The translations under genes were made by a program, and so were the position numbers. This document shows positions 32,028-40,653 of a stretch of 64,000 nucleotides of DNA, one piece after another. The DNA comes from CAIQIA01 sp945861105 (GTDB lineage Bacteria > Cyanobacteriota > Cyanobacteriia > PCC-6307 > Cyanobiaceae), in assembly GCA_947488815.1 (NCBI GenBank), contig CANLCC010000004.1, positions 1 through 64,000 on the forward strand. Direction: 5' to 3'. The notes under the pieces are model-generated. The model saw only the letters and a list, made by a program, of their open reading frames with translations, did no database searches and was not told the DNA's origin. Numbering within the stretch: position 1 is the first letter of the stretch; each line of letters starts with the position of its first letter.

Positions 32028-32687
32028 ATGCACCACGCGGTCCTGGGAACGGCCATCGAAGCTCCGATCGGGCCGGGCCAGGGGGAAGCCCTTTTCGGTT
32101 GCGGATGTTTCTGGGGGGCCGAGAAGGGCTTCTGGCGGCTGCCCGGGGTCGTGACCACGGCCGTGGGCTATGCGGGGGGCAGCGACCCCAGACCCAGCTA
32201 CGACCGGGTGTGCAGCGGAACCACCGGTCACTCTGAGGTGGTGCGGGTGGTCTGGAACACGGCCAGCGTCGATTTCAGCGATCTACTCAAGCTCTTCTGG
32301 GAATGCCACGACCCCACCCAGGGGGACCGTCAGGGGAATGACCGCGGCAGCCAGTACCGGTCAGCCATCTACGTCAACGACCCTGCCCTGCTCACCCTGG
32401 CGCAGGCCTCACGTCAGGCCTACCAGGGGGCCCTGCAGGCGCGGGGGTTCGGCCCCATCACCACCGATGTGCGCCTCGACCAGCCGTTCCATCCGGCAGA
32501 GCCTTACCACCAGCAGTACCTGGCCAAGCCGGGCAGTCGGCCCTACTGCTCAGCCCAGCCGAGCGGGGTTCCCCTCGGCGATTTTCCGGGGGCGTCATAC
32601 AAGCTGCCTGCGACGGTCTGGCAGCACTACGACTGGACGATCAGCCACTGTGTGCTGCGCAGTGACAACACACCGATTCAGCTCTGA
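32028..32687 (+). CDS. msrA: Peptide-methionine (S)-S-oxide reductase
   Basis: MsrA reduces methionine-S-sulfoxide in proteins and is part of oxidative-stress repair. The 219-residue protein has the active-site ALFGCGCFWGAEKGFW (catalytic Cys27), VGYAGGSDPRPSYDRVCSG, FWECHDPTQGDRQGNDRGSQ and YHQQYLAKPGSRPYCS, whose Cys may recycle the sulfenic acid. ATG 32028 starts the frame. A GC-rich stem-loop follows the gene. Confidence 0.95.
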   Translation: MHHAVLGTAIEAPIGPGQGEALFGCGCFWGAEKGFWRLPGVVTTAVGYAGGSDPRPSYDRVCSGTTGHSEVVRVVWNTASVDFSDLLKLFWECHDPTQGDRQGNDRGSQYRSAIYVNDPALLTLAQASRQAYQGALQARGFGPITTDVRLDQPFHPAEPYHQQYLAKPGSRPYCSAQPSGVPLGDFPGASYKLPATVWQHYDWTISHCVLRSDNTPIQL

Positions 32688-32728
32688 GCAGTCCTTAGCC
32701 CATCCCACCTGCAGCTGACCAGGGGCTT

Positions 32729-32753
32729 CCGGGGGGAGCGAACGCCCCCCCGG
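32729..32753. terminator. GC-rich stem-loop after msrA
   Basis: CCGGGGGG and CCCCCCGG can pair as an 8-bp stem around a nine-base loop, 41 bases after the msrA stop and before the sigma-factor gene. There is no following T-run, so termination efficiency is uncertain; it may instead be a 3-prime stabilising structure. It is the only strong hairpin between the two genes. Confidence 0.4.
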
Positions 32754-32808
32754 TCGGCGCTGATGGCCAGGGCCCGGCCTCCCAAGGGTGGGCAGGTTCC
32801 CTGAACCC

Positions 32809-33588
32809 ATGCCTGCCATGGCTTCCTCCGTCGCCCTCCGCACCGATGGCTCGGCCGTTCGCCACCGCAATGCCCTCGTGCTGCGCCATCTGAACCTGGT
32901 CCATCAGCAGGTCAACCGCCTGCGCCATCTGTGCAGTGAACCGGTCGATGATCTGGAGCAGATCGGCCGCCAGGGGCTGATTTCGGCCGCCGAACGGTTC
33001 GATCCCGACCGCGGCGTCGCCTTCAGCAGTTTTGCCGTCCCCTACATCCAGGGCCACATCCGTCACCACATCCGCGACCGGGTGCCGGCCGTTCGCTGCA
33101 GCTGGCGCCTCAGGTCCCTCCATTCCCGCATCGAACAGCTGAACCAGGCCCGCCTCCATGGGGGGGAACCACCCCTGACGGATGAGGAGCTGGCCGTCCG
33201 ACTCGACTGCCGGGTGACCCGGATCCGCCAGGCGCGGGAGCTGCACCGGGCGCTGCAGTGCACCAGCCTCGACAGGCCCTGCGGGGGCGACGACGGAGCA
33301 ACGCTGCAGGAGAGCCTCGAAGCCGGTGGGCCCCAGCCGCTGGAGCATCTGGCCTGGGAAGAGCTCTGCGAGCGTCTCACTGGCCTGCCGGCCCTCGACC
33401 GCAAGCTGCTGCTCGACTGCCTGGTGCACGACCGACCCCGCCGCGAGGTGGCCGACGAGATCGGCTGGACGGTGCCCCGCCTGGCCCGTCGCCTGCAGCA
33501 GTGCCGGCAGACGCTGCGCCAGCGGCTCATGGCCGAAGGCTGGGGCCCAGCAGCGCCATCGCCAGAGCGGCAGCCAGCCCTGTCATGA
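32809..33588 (+). CDS. Sigma-70 family RNA polymerase sigma factor, group 3-like
   Basis: The 259-residue sigma factor has region 2 (VDDLEQIGRQGLISAAERFD, AFSSFAVPYIQGHIRHHIRD), region 3 (SLHSRIEQLNQARL, PLTDEELAVRLDC) and region 4 (REVADEIGWTVPRLARRLQQ). It lacks region 1.1 and the long non-conserved insert of primary sigmas, so it is an alternative sigma, most like the SigF/SigB-type group 3 factors. ATG 32809 or 32818 could be the start. Its end overlaps the convergent DUF92 gene by 62 bases. An RsbW-like ATPase and an STAS protein in this window are possible regulators. Confidence 0.88.
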   Translation: MPAMASSVALRTDGSAVRHRNALVLRHLNLVHQQVNRLRHLCSEPVDDLEQIGRQGLISAAERFDPDRGVAFSSFAVPYIQGHIRHHIRDRVPAVRCSWRLRSLHSRIEQLNQARLHGGEPPLTDEELAVRLDCRVTRIRQARELHRALQCTSLDRPCGGDDGATLQESLEAGGPQPLEHLAWEELCERLTGLPALDRKLLLDCLVHDRPRREVADEIGWTVPRLARRLQQCRQTLRQRLMAEGWGPAAPSPERQPALS

Positions 33589-34270
33589 GGGCGTTGACGC
33601 CCTCGTTGCTGAGCCAGGCCAGCCGCGGCTGCAGTTCGGCCCCGATCAGGCTCTCGATCAGCGTCGCCAGCCAGGCCAGCAGCGTCAGGGCCGGCACCTG
33701 GCCCTGGGGCAGCAACCCCAGCACCATCGCCAGCACGCTGAAGAGCGCGGCCCCGGCCAGGCTGGCGAGGGTCCCCTCGAGGCTCACGGCCCCCTCGGTG
33801 CCCGCAGGCACCGGCCGCAGGCGCGTCAGTGAAATGGTGCGGCGCCCCCAGCGTTTGCCGATCTCACTGCCGCAGGTGTCGCCGAGCTTGGCGGCGAAGC
33901 TGGCAACGAAACCGAGCAGCAGCAGCGGCCGCGGCGCCCCGGGCAGGGTGCTGACCAGCGCCAGCGCCGCCCCCGTGGCGGCCGATCCCCAGACGTTCTC
34001 AGGTCCGCGGCGACCATCCCGCTTCTCGGCCAGGCCGGCAGCCCGTTTGTGGGCCAGACCGAGGCGGGTGACCAGGGATCCCAGGACCAGGTACAGCACC
34101 ACCGCCAACCAGCCCCGCCAGCCCAGGCAGGCCCCCAGCAGGGTGCCCAGGATCCAGGCATGCAGCCAGCCTGCACCGGTGAGCACCGGCACCCCCCGCA
34201 GGGGAAGGATCAGCACGGCGTTGGCGAGGCCACTGGTCAGCCAGGCGATGGCGAAGGGTGGAAGCGACAT
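33527..34270 (-). CDS. DUF92/TIGR00297 family membrane protein, VTE6 (phytyl-phosphate kinase) homologue
   Basis: The 247-residue polytopic membrane protein matches the DUF92 (TMEM19) family, to which plant VTE6 and its cyanobacterial homologue belong; those phosphorylate phytyl phosphate to phytyl diphosphate for tocopherol and phylloquinone synthesis. Diagnostic blocks are WRGWLAVVLYLVLGSLVTRL, ALVSTLPGAPRPLLLLGFVA, SFAAKLGDTCGSEIGKRWGR and GAVSLEGTLASLAGAALFS. Function as phytyl-phosphate kinase is inferred from the family. ATG 34270 begins it. Confidence 0.85.
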   Translation of the reverse strand: MSLPPFAIAWLTSGLANAVLILPLRGVPVLTGAGWLHAWILGTLLGACLGWRGWLAVVLYLVLGSLVTRLGLAHKRAAGLAEKRDGRRGPENVWGSAATGAALALVSTLPGAPRPLLLLGFVASFAAKLGDTCGSEIGKRWGRRTISLTRLRPVPAGTEGAVSLEGTLASLAGAALFSVLAMVLGLLPQGQVPALTLLAWLATLIESLIGAELQPRLAWLSNEGVNALMTGLAAALAMALLGPSLRP

Positions 34271-34330
34271 CGGGGGAAAAGGGGACCGGGCATGGCCCTG
34301 GGGGGCGCTCCCACATTGGCGCTAGAGTAC

Positions 34331-34615
34331 ATGCGTACCAGGCATGAACGGTGGGTGGCGGTGTTTCTCAGGGTCGAAGTGGGGGATGTGGTGGCGGTGG
34401 CGGCGCCACGGTGCCCCCCTTACCTTGCCCGCGTGATCTGCTGCGAAGGAGGGGCCCGCAGTGCCGAGCCCTCCCTGCTGCAGGTGGTCCGTGACGGGGA
34501 TCTGGCGGTGCTGACCATCAATGCCGACTGGGTGCTGGAACGGCTGCCGGCATCGCCGCCGGTGATGTTGCGCAGCCCTACGGAACCGCCGGCAGGGGCA
34601 GCGGTGCAGGGATAA
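34331..34615 (+). CDS. DUF3104-like small protein
   Basis: The 94-residue protein resembles the Synechococcus/Prochlorococcus DUF3104 family: a KOW/SH3-like core VEVGDVVAVAAPRCPPYLAR, then VICCEGGARSAEPSLLQVV and LTINADWVLERL. The usual tryptophan in the first block is absent and the C-terminal tail is Pro/Ala-rich, so it may be a divergent member. Function unknown. ATG 34331 is chosen; the frame is open upstream only as sequence antisense to the DUF92 gene. Confidence 0.65.
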   Translation: MRTRHERWVAVFLRVEVGDVVAVAAPRCPPYLARVICCEGGARSAEPSLLQVVRDGDLAVLTINADWVLERLPASPPVMLRSPTEPPAGAAVQG

Positions 34616-34639
34616 TCGCGGCAGATCCGGCCCTGCTCC

Positions 34640-35098
34640 ATGGTCTTCCAGAAGCTCTTCGGCGGCGAGCGCAAGCCCTTCCTGGAACTGTCGGAGGTGG
34701 ACGGTGACCAACCCACAACCACCGTGGCTCCGGCGGCTCCCGCGTCGAAACCCGTCGCCACAGCACCGGCACCGGCTGGCCCCCAGGCGGTGACCCTGCA
34801 GGTGCCCGTGGCCGAGGGCGCGGCGACCGCCAACGCCACCACCGCCGCCACCGCCACCATCTCGGAACCGACGACAGCCCCGGTGGCGACGTCGACCGGT
34901 GCCCCCTCGCTCACCACGGCTGAGGCCCTGGCCGCAGAACGGGCCGCGGCCCAGAAGGCCGAGGCTCCCCGGGAATTGACCACCTTCGCCGCTGAACTGC
35001 TCAACCCCGCCCAGGCGCTCCCCCGCGGCCGCCGCCGTCCCGGGGCCAACCTGGCCGCGTTCAAGGATCTGGCCGTTTCGCTGCGGGGCGGCCGCTGA
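34640..35098 (+). CDS. Ala/Thr/Pro-rich disordered protein
   Basis: The 152-residue protein has a structured-looking N-terminus (MVFQKLFGGERKPFLELSE), a long Ala/Thr/Pro/Val low-complexity middle (about residues 25-95) and a C-terminal conserved-looking segment (ELTTFAAELLNPAQALPRGR, then AAFKDLAVSLRGGR). The two short ends joined by a flexible linker suggest a tether between two partners. No family recognised. The 3-prime 38 bases overlap the convergent rsmE gene. Confidence 0.65.
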   Translation: MVFQKLFGGERKPFLELSEVDGDQPTTTVAPAAPASKPVATAPAPAGPQAVTLQVPVAEGAATANATTAATATISEPTTAPVATSTGAPSLTTAEALAAERAAAQKAEAPRELTTFAAELLNPAQALPRGRRRPGANLAAFKDLAVSLRGGR

Positions 35099-35825
35099 CG
35101 CGGAACTGGCTGAGCAGTGTCAGCGCCGCCACGGCTGCGGTCGACGATCGCAGGATCGTGGGGCCGAGGCTCACCGGTTGCCAGCCTGCAGCCAGCGCCA
35201 GCGCTTCCTCCTGGGGCGTCCAGCCTCCCTCGGGGCCGCAGGCGACCCACCAGCCCGCATCGGCGAGGGGATCCGCCAGCAGCAGCTGATCCAGCAGCGA
35301 AGGGATCCCGGCATTGCGGCTGAGACAGAGCCAGCGACGCTCGTTCGCGCCGGTCGACGCGGTGAACGCCGAGCGGGCCGGCATCACCTCCCCCAGCTGC
35401 GGCAGCCACAGCCGTTCACACTGCTCGGAAGCCTCCCGCAGCAGGCTCTCCCAGCGGGATCCACGGCCCGAGGCCGCAGCAGGGGGACTGCGGTCAGCCT
35501 GCAGGGGCAGCAGCTGGTCGACGCCAAGTTCGGTGGCCATGCGCAGCAGCACGTCAAAATCGCGCCGCACCAACGCAGCCAGCACACCGAGCTGCGGCCT
35601 GGGCCTGGCGGCCGGCGGCAGCGGCGGCCCCAGGTCAGCGCGGCCTGACGTCTGCAGCCAGGCTGAACGCAGACCACCGACGCCATCGACAACGGTGAAG
35701 CCATCCCCGGGCCGCAGGCGCAGCACCCTCTCTAGGTAGTGGCGCTCAGCCTCCGTCAGGAGCAACGCCGCATCATGGGCCGGCAGGCGATCCGGTGGGA
35801 TCAGCAGACGCCGCTGTTCCGCCAT
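35061..35825 (-). CDS. rsmE: 16S rRNA (uracil1498-N3)-methyltransferase
   Basis: RsmE methylates U1498 of 16S rRNA. The 254-residue SPOUT enzyme has the PUA-like N-terminal domain (YLERVLRLRPGDGFTVVDG), the RDFDVLLRMATELGVDQLLP helix and the SAM knot with ACGPEGGWTPQEEALAL and LGPTILRSSTAAVAALTLL. ATG 35825 is used; an upstream in-frame ATG at 35858 would overlap the DUF3531 gene. It follows DUF3531 by 10 bases. Confidence 0.94.
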   Translation of the reverse strand: MAEQRRLLIPPDRLPAHDAALLLTEAERHYLERVLRLRPGDGFTVVDGVGGLRSAWLQTSGRADLGPPLPPAARPRPQLGVLAALVRRDFDVLLRMATELGVDQLLPLQADRSPPAAASGRGSRWESLLREASEQCERLWLPQLGEVMPARSAFTASTGANERRWLCLSRNAGIPSLLDQLLLADPLADAGWWVACGPEGGWTPQEEALALAAGWQPVSLGPTILRSSTAAVAALTLLSQFRVSGRPAAKRPDP

Positions 35826-35835
35826 GGCGACGGCC

Positions 35836-36279
35836 TCAGTCGGCGAAGAAGCGTTCATCGCCGGCATCCGCCGGCCAGTCCTCGTTCATGCCGCCGATCT
35901 TCAGTTCCTCGATCGGCACCAGATCCCGATCGAGGCCGTGGAGGGCATTGATCAGCAGGTCGAGGGCCACCCCGTCGCTGGTGCCCAGGTCAGCCCAGAT
36001 GCGGGCCCACTCGCCGCGGTACTCCATCGTGCCCAGGTTGTGCATCAGCGCCTGCAGCCCCCCCTCGGCGGCCTCGTTGTCGTAGGCCATCCAGCTGATG
36101 TCGGCCCCCTGCTCGTGCACCTGCAGGTTCTCGGCATTGCAGGCCCCCAGGCGGCCGAGAAAATACCAGCTGTTGAAGACCTCCTCGAGGTACTGGCGCT
36201 CGCCCGCGCCGGGACTGTGGGGAAACCGCAGCCAGAACCAGCAGTCGAAGGGATCGAACTCGCGGACGTGAACCTGCAT
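35836..36279 (-). CDS. DUF3531 family protein
   Basis: A 147-residue soluble protein of the cyanobacterial/plastid DUF3531 family: MQVHVREFDPFDCWFWLRFP, YLEEVFNSWYFLGRLGACNA and DISWMAYDNEAAEG are highly characteristic, with many aromatic residues and an acidic C-terminus. The function of the family is unknown. Upstream is the divergent ABC ATPase gene (38 bases away), and rsmE is downstream in the same direction. Confidence 0.82.
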   Translation of the reverse strand: MQVHVREFDPFDCWFWLRFPHSPGAGERQYLEEVFNSWYFLGRLGACNAENLQVHEQGADISWMAYDNEAAEGGLQALMHNLGTMEYRGEWARIWADLGTSDGVALDLLINALHGLDRDLVPIEELKIGGMNEDWPADAGDERFFAD

Positions 36280-36317
36280 GGGGTCAAGCTAAGGGGCGGT
36301 GGCAGGGGCACGGGGGC

Positions 36318-36968
36318 ATGCTGGAGCTGAGGGGAATCGGCTACCACCCGGCGACGGCCGGGGTGCCGGTGCTGCAGGACGTGAGCCTGCGGCTTGAGCG
36401 GGGAGCGCCGGGCCTGGTGGCCGGCCGCAGTGGATCCGGGAAGAGCACCCTCCTCGACATCATCGCCGGTCTGGCCCGCCAGGACCGCGGAGAGATCCTC
36501 TGGCAGGGACAGGCCACGACACCACGGGAACGCCGCTGGCTGTGCGGACTGGTGTTTCAGTTCCCCGAACGACACTTTCTCGGTCTCAGCGTCGGCCAGG
36601 AACTGCGGCTGGGCCATCGCCGCCTGCCGACGGAGCAGCTGCAGGGAGCCCTGGATCGCGTGGGGCTGGGCGGGCTGCCCCTGCAGCAGCCGCCCGAACA
36701 GCTGAGCGGCGGTCAGCAGCGGCGGCTGGCCCTGGCGGTGCAGTTGCTCAGGGATCCCCCTGTGCTGCTGCTCGACGAACCCACCGCCGGTCTCGACTGG
36801 TCGGTGCGACGGGAACTGATCGAGCTGCTGAAGACCCTGGCCCAGGACCGGTTGCTGTTGCTGGTGACCCACGAACCGGACTGCTTCGACGCCATGGTCA
36901 GCCAACGCTGGCGACTGCAGGGGGGGCGCTGCGTACGATTCGACGAGCCCCTCCCCGACCATGCCTGA
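36318..36968 (+). CDS. ABC transporter ATP-binding protein (ECF/Cbi-like)
   Basis: A 216-residue stand-alone nucleotide-binding subunit: Walker A VAGRSGSGKSTLLDIIAGLA, the Q-loop with LCGLVFQFPERHFLGLSV, signature EQLSGGQQRRLALAVQLL, Walker B VLLLDEPTAGLDW. The FQFPE Q-loop is characteristic of energy-coupling-factor (vitamin/cobalt/nickel) and plant ABCI10/11-type ATPases. No membrane subunit is adjacent. The gene overlaps hslO by 8 bases. Confidence 0.88.
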   Translation: MLELRGIGYHPATAGVPVLQDVSLRLERGAPGLVAGRSGSGKSTLLDIIAGLARQDRGEILWQGQATTPRERRWLCGLVFQFPERHFLGLSVGQELRLGHRRLPTEQLQGALDRVGLGGLPLQQPPEQLSGGQQRRLALAVQLLRDPPVLLLDEPTAGLDWSVRRELIELLKTLAQDRLLLLVTHEPDCFDAMVSQRWRLQGGRCVRFDEPLPDHA

Positions 36969-37863
36969 CCAGTTGGTCCGTGCCACCGCCGTCGGTGGCG
37001 GCATCCGGCTGGTGGCCGTGACCACCACGGTGACAACCCGCTATGCCCGCCGGCGCCATGGGCTCTCGTACCTGACCAGCGCCCTGCTGGGGCGGGCGAT
37101 GACCGCCGGACTGCTGCTGGCGAGCTCGATGAAGGTGGCCCACGGTCGCGTCAATCTGCGCATCCAGGCCGACGGCCCGCTGCAGGGCCTCACCGTCGAT
37201 GCCGGCAGGGATGGCACCGTGCGGGGCCGGGTCGGCCGCCCTGACCTCGAGCTCGCCCCCATCGGCACCATTCCCCGGTTTGACTTCACCGGCGCCGTTG
37301 GCCAGGGGTACCTGCATGTGGTGCGGGATGAGGGCATCGGTCCCCCCTACAGCAGCACCGTCGAACTGGTGAGTGGTTGCATCGGCGAAGACGTGGCGTC
37401 GTACCTGCTCCATTCCGAACAGACCCCCTCTGCCCTGTTCGTGGGCGAGACGATCGACAGCAGCGGCATTCGCAGCTGCGGCGGACTGCTCGTGCAGGTG
37501 CTGCCAAAGGCGGCCCGGGAACCGGCCCTGGTGGCCCTGCTCGAGGAACGCTGCAGCGAGATCAGGGACTTCAGCCAGCGCCTGCAGCGGTGCGGCGAGG
37601 ACCTCAGGGAGCTGCTCGAAGCCGTCTTTCCCGACCTGGATCCCGTCATTGATGCGGATCAGGCGTGCCAGTCCGTCACCTTCCACTGTCCCTGCACCCG
37701 CCGCCGCAGCGTCGCAGCCCTGAAGCTGCTGGGCCAGGAGCAGTTGATCGAGATGGTGGAGAACGATGGCGGCGCCGAACTCACCTGCCACTTCTGCAAT
37801 GAGACCTACCAGGTGGGTGCAGCCGAACTGGAGGAACTGATCGCCGAGCTTCAGGTGGCCTGA
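36961..37863 (+). CDS. hslO: Redox-regulated molecular chaperone Hsp33
   Basis: Hsp33 is a holdase activated by oxidation of its zinc-bound cysteines and unfolding of the linker. The 300-residue protein has MTAGLLLASSMKVAHGRVNL, the GNGYL-like VGQGYLHVVRDEG block, and the C-terminal zinc motif CPC (in FHCPCTRRR) plus CHFC (in LTCHFCNETYQV). All four zinc ligands are present. It begins inside the end of the ABC ATPase gene, so expression is coupled to it. Confidence 0.95.
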   Translation: MPDQLVRATAVGGGIRLVAVTTTVTTRYARRRHGLSYLTSALLGRAMTAGLLLASSMKVAHGRVNLRIQADGPLQGLTVDAGRDGTVRGRVGRPDLELAPIGTIPRFDFTGAVGQGYLHVVRDEGIGPPYSSTVELVSGCIGEDVASYLLHSEQTPSALFVGETIDSSGIRSCGGLLVQVLPKAAREPALVALLEERCSEIRDFSQRLQRCGEDLRELLEAVFPDLDPVIDADQACQSVTFHCPCTRRRSVAALKLLGQEQLIEMVENDGGAELTCHFCNETYQVGAAELEELIAELQVA

Positions 37864-37871
37864 CGCCGGCG

Positions 37872-38561
37872 TCAGGCCAGCAGGACACTCCCGAGCAGCA
37901 GCAGCACCAGGGCCGGCAGTCCCTGCCACTGGACCGCCGCCAGGGGGAGTGGCAGGCCACTGAGGGGCAGGGCCAGCAGTCCCCCCAGCACCAGGCCGAG
38001 GGTGAGCAGGCCGAAGGACCAGCCGATGGACAGGAAGAACCGACCGCTGCGACGGTTGAGGGCGAGGGCACAGCCCAGGGTGGCCAGCGCCAGCAGCAGT
38101 TCGGCGGCCCCGGCAGCACCCCCCAGGAGCAGGTGAAGCAGCAGCAGGCCCCCCAGACCGGCCACGGGTTGCCACAGTTGCGGCCCGGAGGCGAGGGCCA
38201 GGGTCGGCCAGCTCAGGCGCAGGCCGGGCCGCGGCAGGTTGGGCAGGGAAGGCAACACCGGCAGGCTCGGGCCTGTCCCACCGCCCGTGGTCGGCACCGC
38301 CTCCCGCTTTGAGGCCGTGGCGGCAGCGCCGGTGAGCTGTCCGAGCTGGCGTTCGCGGAGGCGCAGCATCAACACTGCGTCGTAGGCGGCCTCGATGCGT
38401 GCACGGCCGAGGGAATCCTCGGGTGGAATGGCGCCGAGGCGGGCATCGCGGGCCTGCTGCACCAGTTCAAACCCGGCCTCGTGGTCGATGCCGAGAAGGG
38501 CGAAGGGATCGCTGCCGTCCGCGGGGGATGGCAGCTCTGGCGGTACGGTGCCCTGGGCCAT
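37872..38561 (-). CDS. CPP1-like membrane protein with J-like domain
   Basis: The 229-residue protein has an N-terminal J-like domain lacking HPD (DPFALLGIDHEAGFELVQQA, ARIEAAYDAVLMLRLRERQ), a Pro/Gly linker and four to five transmembrane helices in the C-terminal half. This is the layout of the CPP1-like (DUF3353) family, whose plant member stabilises protochlorophyllide oxidoreductase and takes part in chloroplast protein import. ATG 38561 fits family starts; the longer frame adds a basic segment without similarity. Confidence 0.82.
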   Translation of the reverse strand: MAQGTVPPELPSPADGSDPFALLGIDHEAGFELVQQARDARLGAIPPEDSLGRARIEAAYDAVLMLRLRERQLGQLTGAAATASKREAVPTTGGGTGPSLPVLPSLPNLPRPGLRLSWPTLALASGPQLWQPVAGLGGLLLLHLLLGGAAGAAELLLALATLGCALALNRRSGRFFLSIGWSFGLLTLGLVLGGLLALPLSGLPLPLAAVQWQGLPALVLLLLGSVLLA

Positions 38562-38669
38562 GGGATGGGCCGGAATGTTGTCAGCGTATCGGCTGCGGCG
38601 TCTCACCGGGAGTGGCCGCCCATCTGGCGCACACGCTTCTGAACAGTGGCGACGCGCAGGGAGCGCGAT

Positions 38670-38894
38670 TCAGAAGAGGGGCGCCCCGGGTCGGAAGCCT
38701 CCGGCCTGCAGCTGCATCCCGCGGCCGCTGACCGCTTCGGCGCTGATCCACTGACGTCGCTTGAGCAACGGCAGCTGGGGAGGCAGGTGCGACCCCTCGA
38801 TCACCTCGACGCTGCCGTCGGCAGGGGAGCTGCACAGCCTCACGTAATCGCACCCTCCGTCAGGTCGCGGCCTGACCCACCACTGCGTGGCCAT
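38670..38894 (-). CDS. Small uncharacterised protein
   Basis: The 74-residue protein begins MATQWWVRPRPDGGCDYVRL and contains VEVIEGSHLPPQLPLLKRR. It is compact and aromatic-rich, without membrane segments, and looks like a small beta-domain. I recognise no named family. It lies between the CPP1-like gene and prfC, in the same direction, with 55 bases to the prfC stop. Coding bias matches the neighbours. Confidence 0.6.
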   Translation of the reverse strand: MATQWWVRPRPDGGCDYVRLCSSPADGSVEVIEGSHLPPQLPLLKRRQWISAEAVSGRGMQLQAGGFRPGAPLF

Positions 38895-38949
38895 GGTTGA
38901 AGGACCGGAACAGTTCCATCCTGGCGAGGGGAGACGGTCGCTGTGGCTG

Positions 38950-40596
38950 TCAGAGGGCGATCGGTTCCCGTCCGCTCACCACCGGCGCCACCGCCGCCAG
39001 GCCCAGGTCGGGGTGGTCCTCCTGCAGCTGCTGCAGGTTCCAGTCGTTGCGGAACAACAGCACCGGTCGGTCCCAGGCATCGCGCATGGCCTTGCAGTTG
39101 AAGACCCGACCGATGCGCTCCAGGGCCGGCCAGCCACCCTCGACCCAGCGGGCCACGCTGTAGCCGAGGGGCTCGAGCCGCGTCGGCACACCGTATTCAT
39201 GCTCAAGGCGATGCTGAACCACCTCCAGCTGCAGCTGACCGACGGCGGCCAGCACCGGATCGCGCTTGCTGGCATCGGTGTCGTAGAGGATCTGCACGGC
39301 CCCCTCCTCCCGCAACTCGTTCACGCCCTTGCGGAAGCTCTTGAACGCCGAGGGGTTGGGGTTGCGCAACCAGGCAAAGATCTCCGGGCTGAAGCAGGGA
39401 ATGCCCTCGAACTCCACCGGCGATCCGCTGTACAGGGTGTCTCCGATGGCGAACACACCCGGGTTGTTGAGGCCGATCACATCACCCGGAAAGGCCTCCT
39501 CGACCACCTCGCGGTCCTGGCCGAACAGCTTCTGGGGCCGTGACAGGCGGATGGTGCGGCCGCTGCGGGCGTGCTGAACCGTCATGTCCTTCTCGAACCG
39601 ACCGGAGCAGATGCGCACAAAAGCCACCCGATCGCGGTGGCGGGCATCCATGTTGGCCTGCAGTTTGAAGACAAAGCCACTGAACCCCGGCTGCAGTGGG
39701 TTGACCGGTCCCTCGCTGCTCTGGCGGGGCACGGGGCGCTGGGCCAGCTCCAGAAAGGCATCAAGAAAGGGCCGCACGCCGAAGTTGGTCATGGCGCTGC
39801 CGAAGAAGAGCGGTGTCTGCTCCCCGGCATGGACCTGCTCCAGATCGAGGGGGGCACCGGCCCCTTCCAGCAGCTCCAGTTCCTCCCGGGCCTGATCCAG
39901 CAGTTCGGGCTCCACAAGCTCCGCAAGGGCGGGATCGTCAAGGGACAGCCGACGTTCCGCCGCCTGCCGGCCCCGCTCAGCCCGCTCGAACAGCATCACG
40001 TCATGGCTGCGGCGGTCGATCACCCCCCGGAACCGCTCTCCACTGCCGATGGGCCAGTTGACGGCCCAGGGGGCCAGCCCCAGCTCGCGTTCAATCTCAT
40101 CCAGCAGCTCCAGCGGTTCCCGGCAGGGCCGGTCCATCTTGTTGATGAAGGTGAAGATCGGAATGCGGCGCAACCGGCAGACCTCGAACAGCTTGCGGGT
40201 CTGGGGTTCGAGGCCCTTGGCGGCGTCCTCGAGCATCACCGCGTTGTCGGCGGCCGCCAGGGTGCGGTAGGTGTCTTCCGAAAAGTCCTGGTGACCGGGG
40301 GTGTCGAGCAGGTTGATGGTGCAGCCGTCGTAATCGAACTGCAGCACCGTCGAGGTGATCGAGATGCCGCGCTGCTTCTCCAGCTCCATCCAGTCGGAGG
40401 TCACCCGCCGCTGTTCTCCGCGGGCCTTGACGGCGCCAGCCTGCTGGATGGCACCGCCGTAGAGCAGCAGCTTCTCAGTGAGGGTGGTCTTGCCGGCGTC
40501 GGGGTGGGAGATGATCGCGAAATTGCGACGGCGGGCGACGGCCTCGGCCAGGGCGGTGGCCTCGTCGCCAGGGGCAGGGCTGGGGGCACGGGTCAT
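38950..40596 (-). CDS. prfC: Peptide chain release factor 3
   Basis: RF3 is the GTPase that removes RF1/RF2 from the ribosome after peptide release. The 548-residue protein has G1 ISHPDAGKTTLTEKLLLYGG, G2 with RGISITSTVLQF, G3 LLDTPGHQDFSEDTYRTL and G4 FINKMDRPCREPLELLDEIE, then domains II and III (PQKLFGQDREVVEEAFPGDV). ATG 40596 is the family start; the frame is open upstream as non-coding sequence. Confidence 0.96.
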   Translation of the reverse strand: MTRAPSPAPGDEATALAEAVARRRNFAIISHPDAGKTTLTEKLLLYGGAIQQAGAVKARGEQRRVTSDWMELEKQRGISITSTVLQFDYDGCTINLLDTPGHQDFSEDTYRTLAAADNAVMLEDAAKGLEPQTRKLFEVCRLRRIPIFTFINKMDRPCREPLELLDEIERELGLAPWAVNWPIGSGERFRGVIDRRSHDVMLFERAERGRQAAERRLSLDDPALAELVEPELLDQAREELELLEGAGAPLDLEQVHAGEQTPLFFGSAMTNFGVRPFLDAFLELAQRPVPRQSSEGPVNPLQPGFSGFVFKLQANMDARHRDRVAFVRICSGRFEKDMTVQHARSGRTIRLSRPQKLFGQDREVVEEAFPGDVIGLNNPGVFAIGDTLYSGSPVEFEGIPCFSPEIFAWLRNPNPSAFKSFRKGVNELREEGAVQILYDTDASKRDPVLAAVGQLQLEVVQHRLEHEYGVPTRLEPLGYSVARWVEGGWPALERIGRVFNCKAMRDAWDRPVLLFRNDWNLQQLQEDHPDLGLAAVAPVVSGREPIAL

Positions 40597-40653
40597 GGCT
40601 CCAGACTGCCAGCCGGCGCCCCTTAGCGTGGGATCTGCTGCGTCGGCGCCACC

